A program made the position numbers and the translations under genes. This document shows positions 7,922 to 8,177 of a stretch of 8,177 nucleotides of DNA, one piece after another. This stretch comes from Curvibacter sp. (GTDB lineage: Bacteria; Pseudomonadota; Gammaproteobacteria; Burkholderiales; Burkholderiaceae_C), in NCBI GenBank assembly GCA_003500955.1, contig DNQP01000264.1, positions 1 to 8,177 of the forward strand, given 5' to 3'. The notes beneath the pieces are model-generated. The model saw only the letters and a list, made by a program, of their open reading frames with translations. It was not told the origin of the DNA and did no database searches. Numbering within the stretch: position 1 is the first letter of the stretch; each line of letters starts with the position of its first letter.

Positions 7922-7928
7922 TCACCTC
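7922..7928 (-). promoter_or_regulatory. strong Shine-Dalgarno that fixes the PcfJ-like gene start
   Basis: GAGGTGA (7928-7922 on the minus strand) is a seven-base match to the 3' end of 16S rRNA, placed seven bases before the ATG at 7914. It is the best ribosome site in the window. It decides against the 82-residue upstream extension of the open frame. A possible extended -10, TGATACCTT (7972-7964), lies about 50 bases upstream of the ATG but has no -35 partner. Confidence 0.75.
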
Positions 7929-8071
7929 GTGTTGTCACATTCTTGGCATTTCCCGTCAGGCCTAAGGTATCAGAAAACGGTGTGCCTCGGGGCTGCGGCG
8001 TGGCAAACGTCGGGCGCTCGCCACGGGCTACACCGCGTGGGCCGCTCGGCTGCTGATAAAGTTGACGCACC

Positions 8072-8177
8072 ATGTACCTGCCCCCCCAGTTCAAGGCCAA
8101 GGACGAGGCGCACGCGCTGGCGCTGATGCGCGAGCACCCGTTTGCCATCCTGATCAGCACCGACGAGACAGGCCTGC
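8072..8177 (+). CDS. PaiB-type FMN-binding regulator (5' part only)
   Basis: Only the first 35 codons are in the window. The translation begins MYLPPQFKAKDEAHALALMR and continues with EHPFAILIST, matching the N-terminus of the PaiB / 'FMN-binding negative transcriptional regulator' family. Members have a split-barrel flavin-binding fold, and in Bacillus PaiB is linked to repression of sporulation and protease genes. The role in Proteobacteria is mostly unknown. The start is set by the MYxPxxF family opening. No clear Shine-Dalgarno precedes it. The gene is divergent from the PcfJ-like gene across 157 bases, so the two could share control. Confidence is limited by the short visible length. Confidence 0.75.
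   Translation, partial: MYLPPQFKAKDEAHALALMREHPFAILISTDETGL

Noticed and set aside
6637..7965. A 442-codon open frame on the plus strand opposite the PcfJ-like gene
   Set aside because: It is Gln/Arg/Pro/His-rich with no recognisable family. The minus-strand frame has a strong Shine-Dalgarno and a recognised domain, so this is its shadow.
8021..8040. CCACG / CGTGG inverted repeat in the gap before the PaiB-type gene
   Set aside because: It has only five pairs, which are expected often in such base composition, and no second copy.
7915..8160. An 82-residue N-terminal extension of the PcfJ-like protein
   Set aside because: It would run over the start of the divergent PaiB-type gene, looks like unrelated sequence, and ignores the GAGGTGA site before 7914.

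Overview
The window looks like a chromosomal segment of a high-GC betaproteobacterium, most likely Burkholderiales and perhaps Comamonadaceae. Two things suggest this: the clear family matches, and the gene order smpB / ratA-rnfH / DUF4124 gene / guaB-guaA, which I associate with that group. The lineage is inferred from gene content and codon style, not from a database search. I see no rRNA, tRNA, CRISPR array, insertion sequence or attachment site.

Left part (1-1463, all minus strand). smpB, the tmRNA partner of trans-translation, is followed by a small Yx(FWY)xxD lipoprotein (128 aa). After that comes an ECF sigma factor whose last codons run off the left edge. The 90-base gap before the lipoprotein gene holds a GGAAT-N17-CGTT element that resembles an ECF promoter, so the lipoprotein-sigma pair may be an autoregulated envelope-stress unit separate from smpB.

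Middle part (1464-2800). ratA and rnfH run rightward from a 64-base divergent region shared with smpB. This is the same smpB/ratA/ratB(rnfH) cluster known in E. coli. A secreted DUF4124 protein on the minus strand converges on rnfH with only 9 bases between them.

Purine part (2801-6074). guaB (IMP dehydrogenase) and guaA (GMP synthetase) form the two-step IMP to XMP to GMP branch. The region upstream of guaB, shared with the DUF4124 gene, carries two copies of a GGCAwTGCC palindrome exactly 21 bp apart. Between guaB and guaA is a 10-bp hairpin with a broken T tract. guaA has no good Shine-Dalgarno sequence, so its output may be set separately from guaB.

Right part (6075-8177). A 610-aa protein with a C-terminal PcfJ-like domain lies on the minus strand and converges on guaA with a 7-base gap. 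It is divergent from the start of a PaiB-type FMN-binding regulator that is cut off by the right edge. The PcfJ-like protein is the least understood gene here. Most of the window is ordinary housekeeping DNA. The points worth a second look are the sigma/lipoprotein unit, the twin palindrome, the guaB-guaA attenuator-like hairpin and the PcfJ-like protein.
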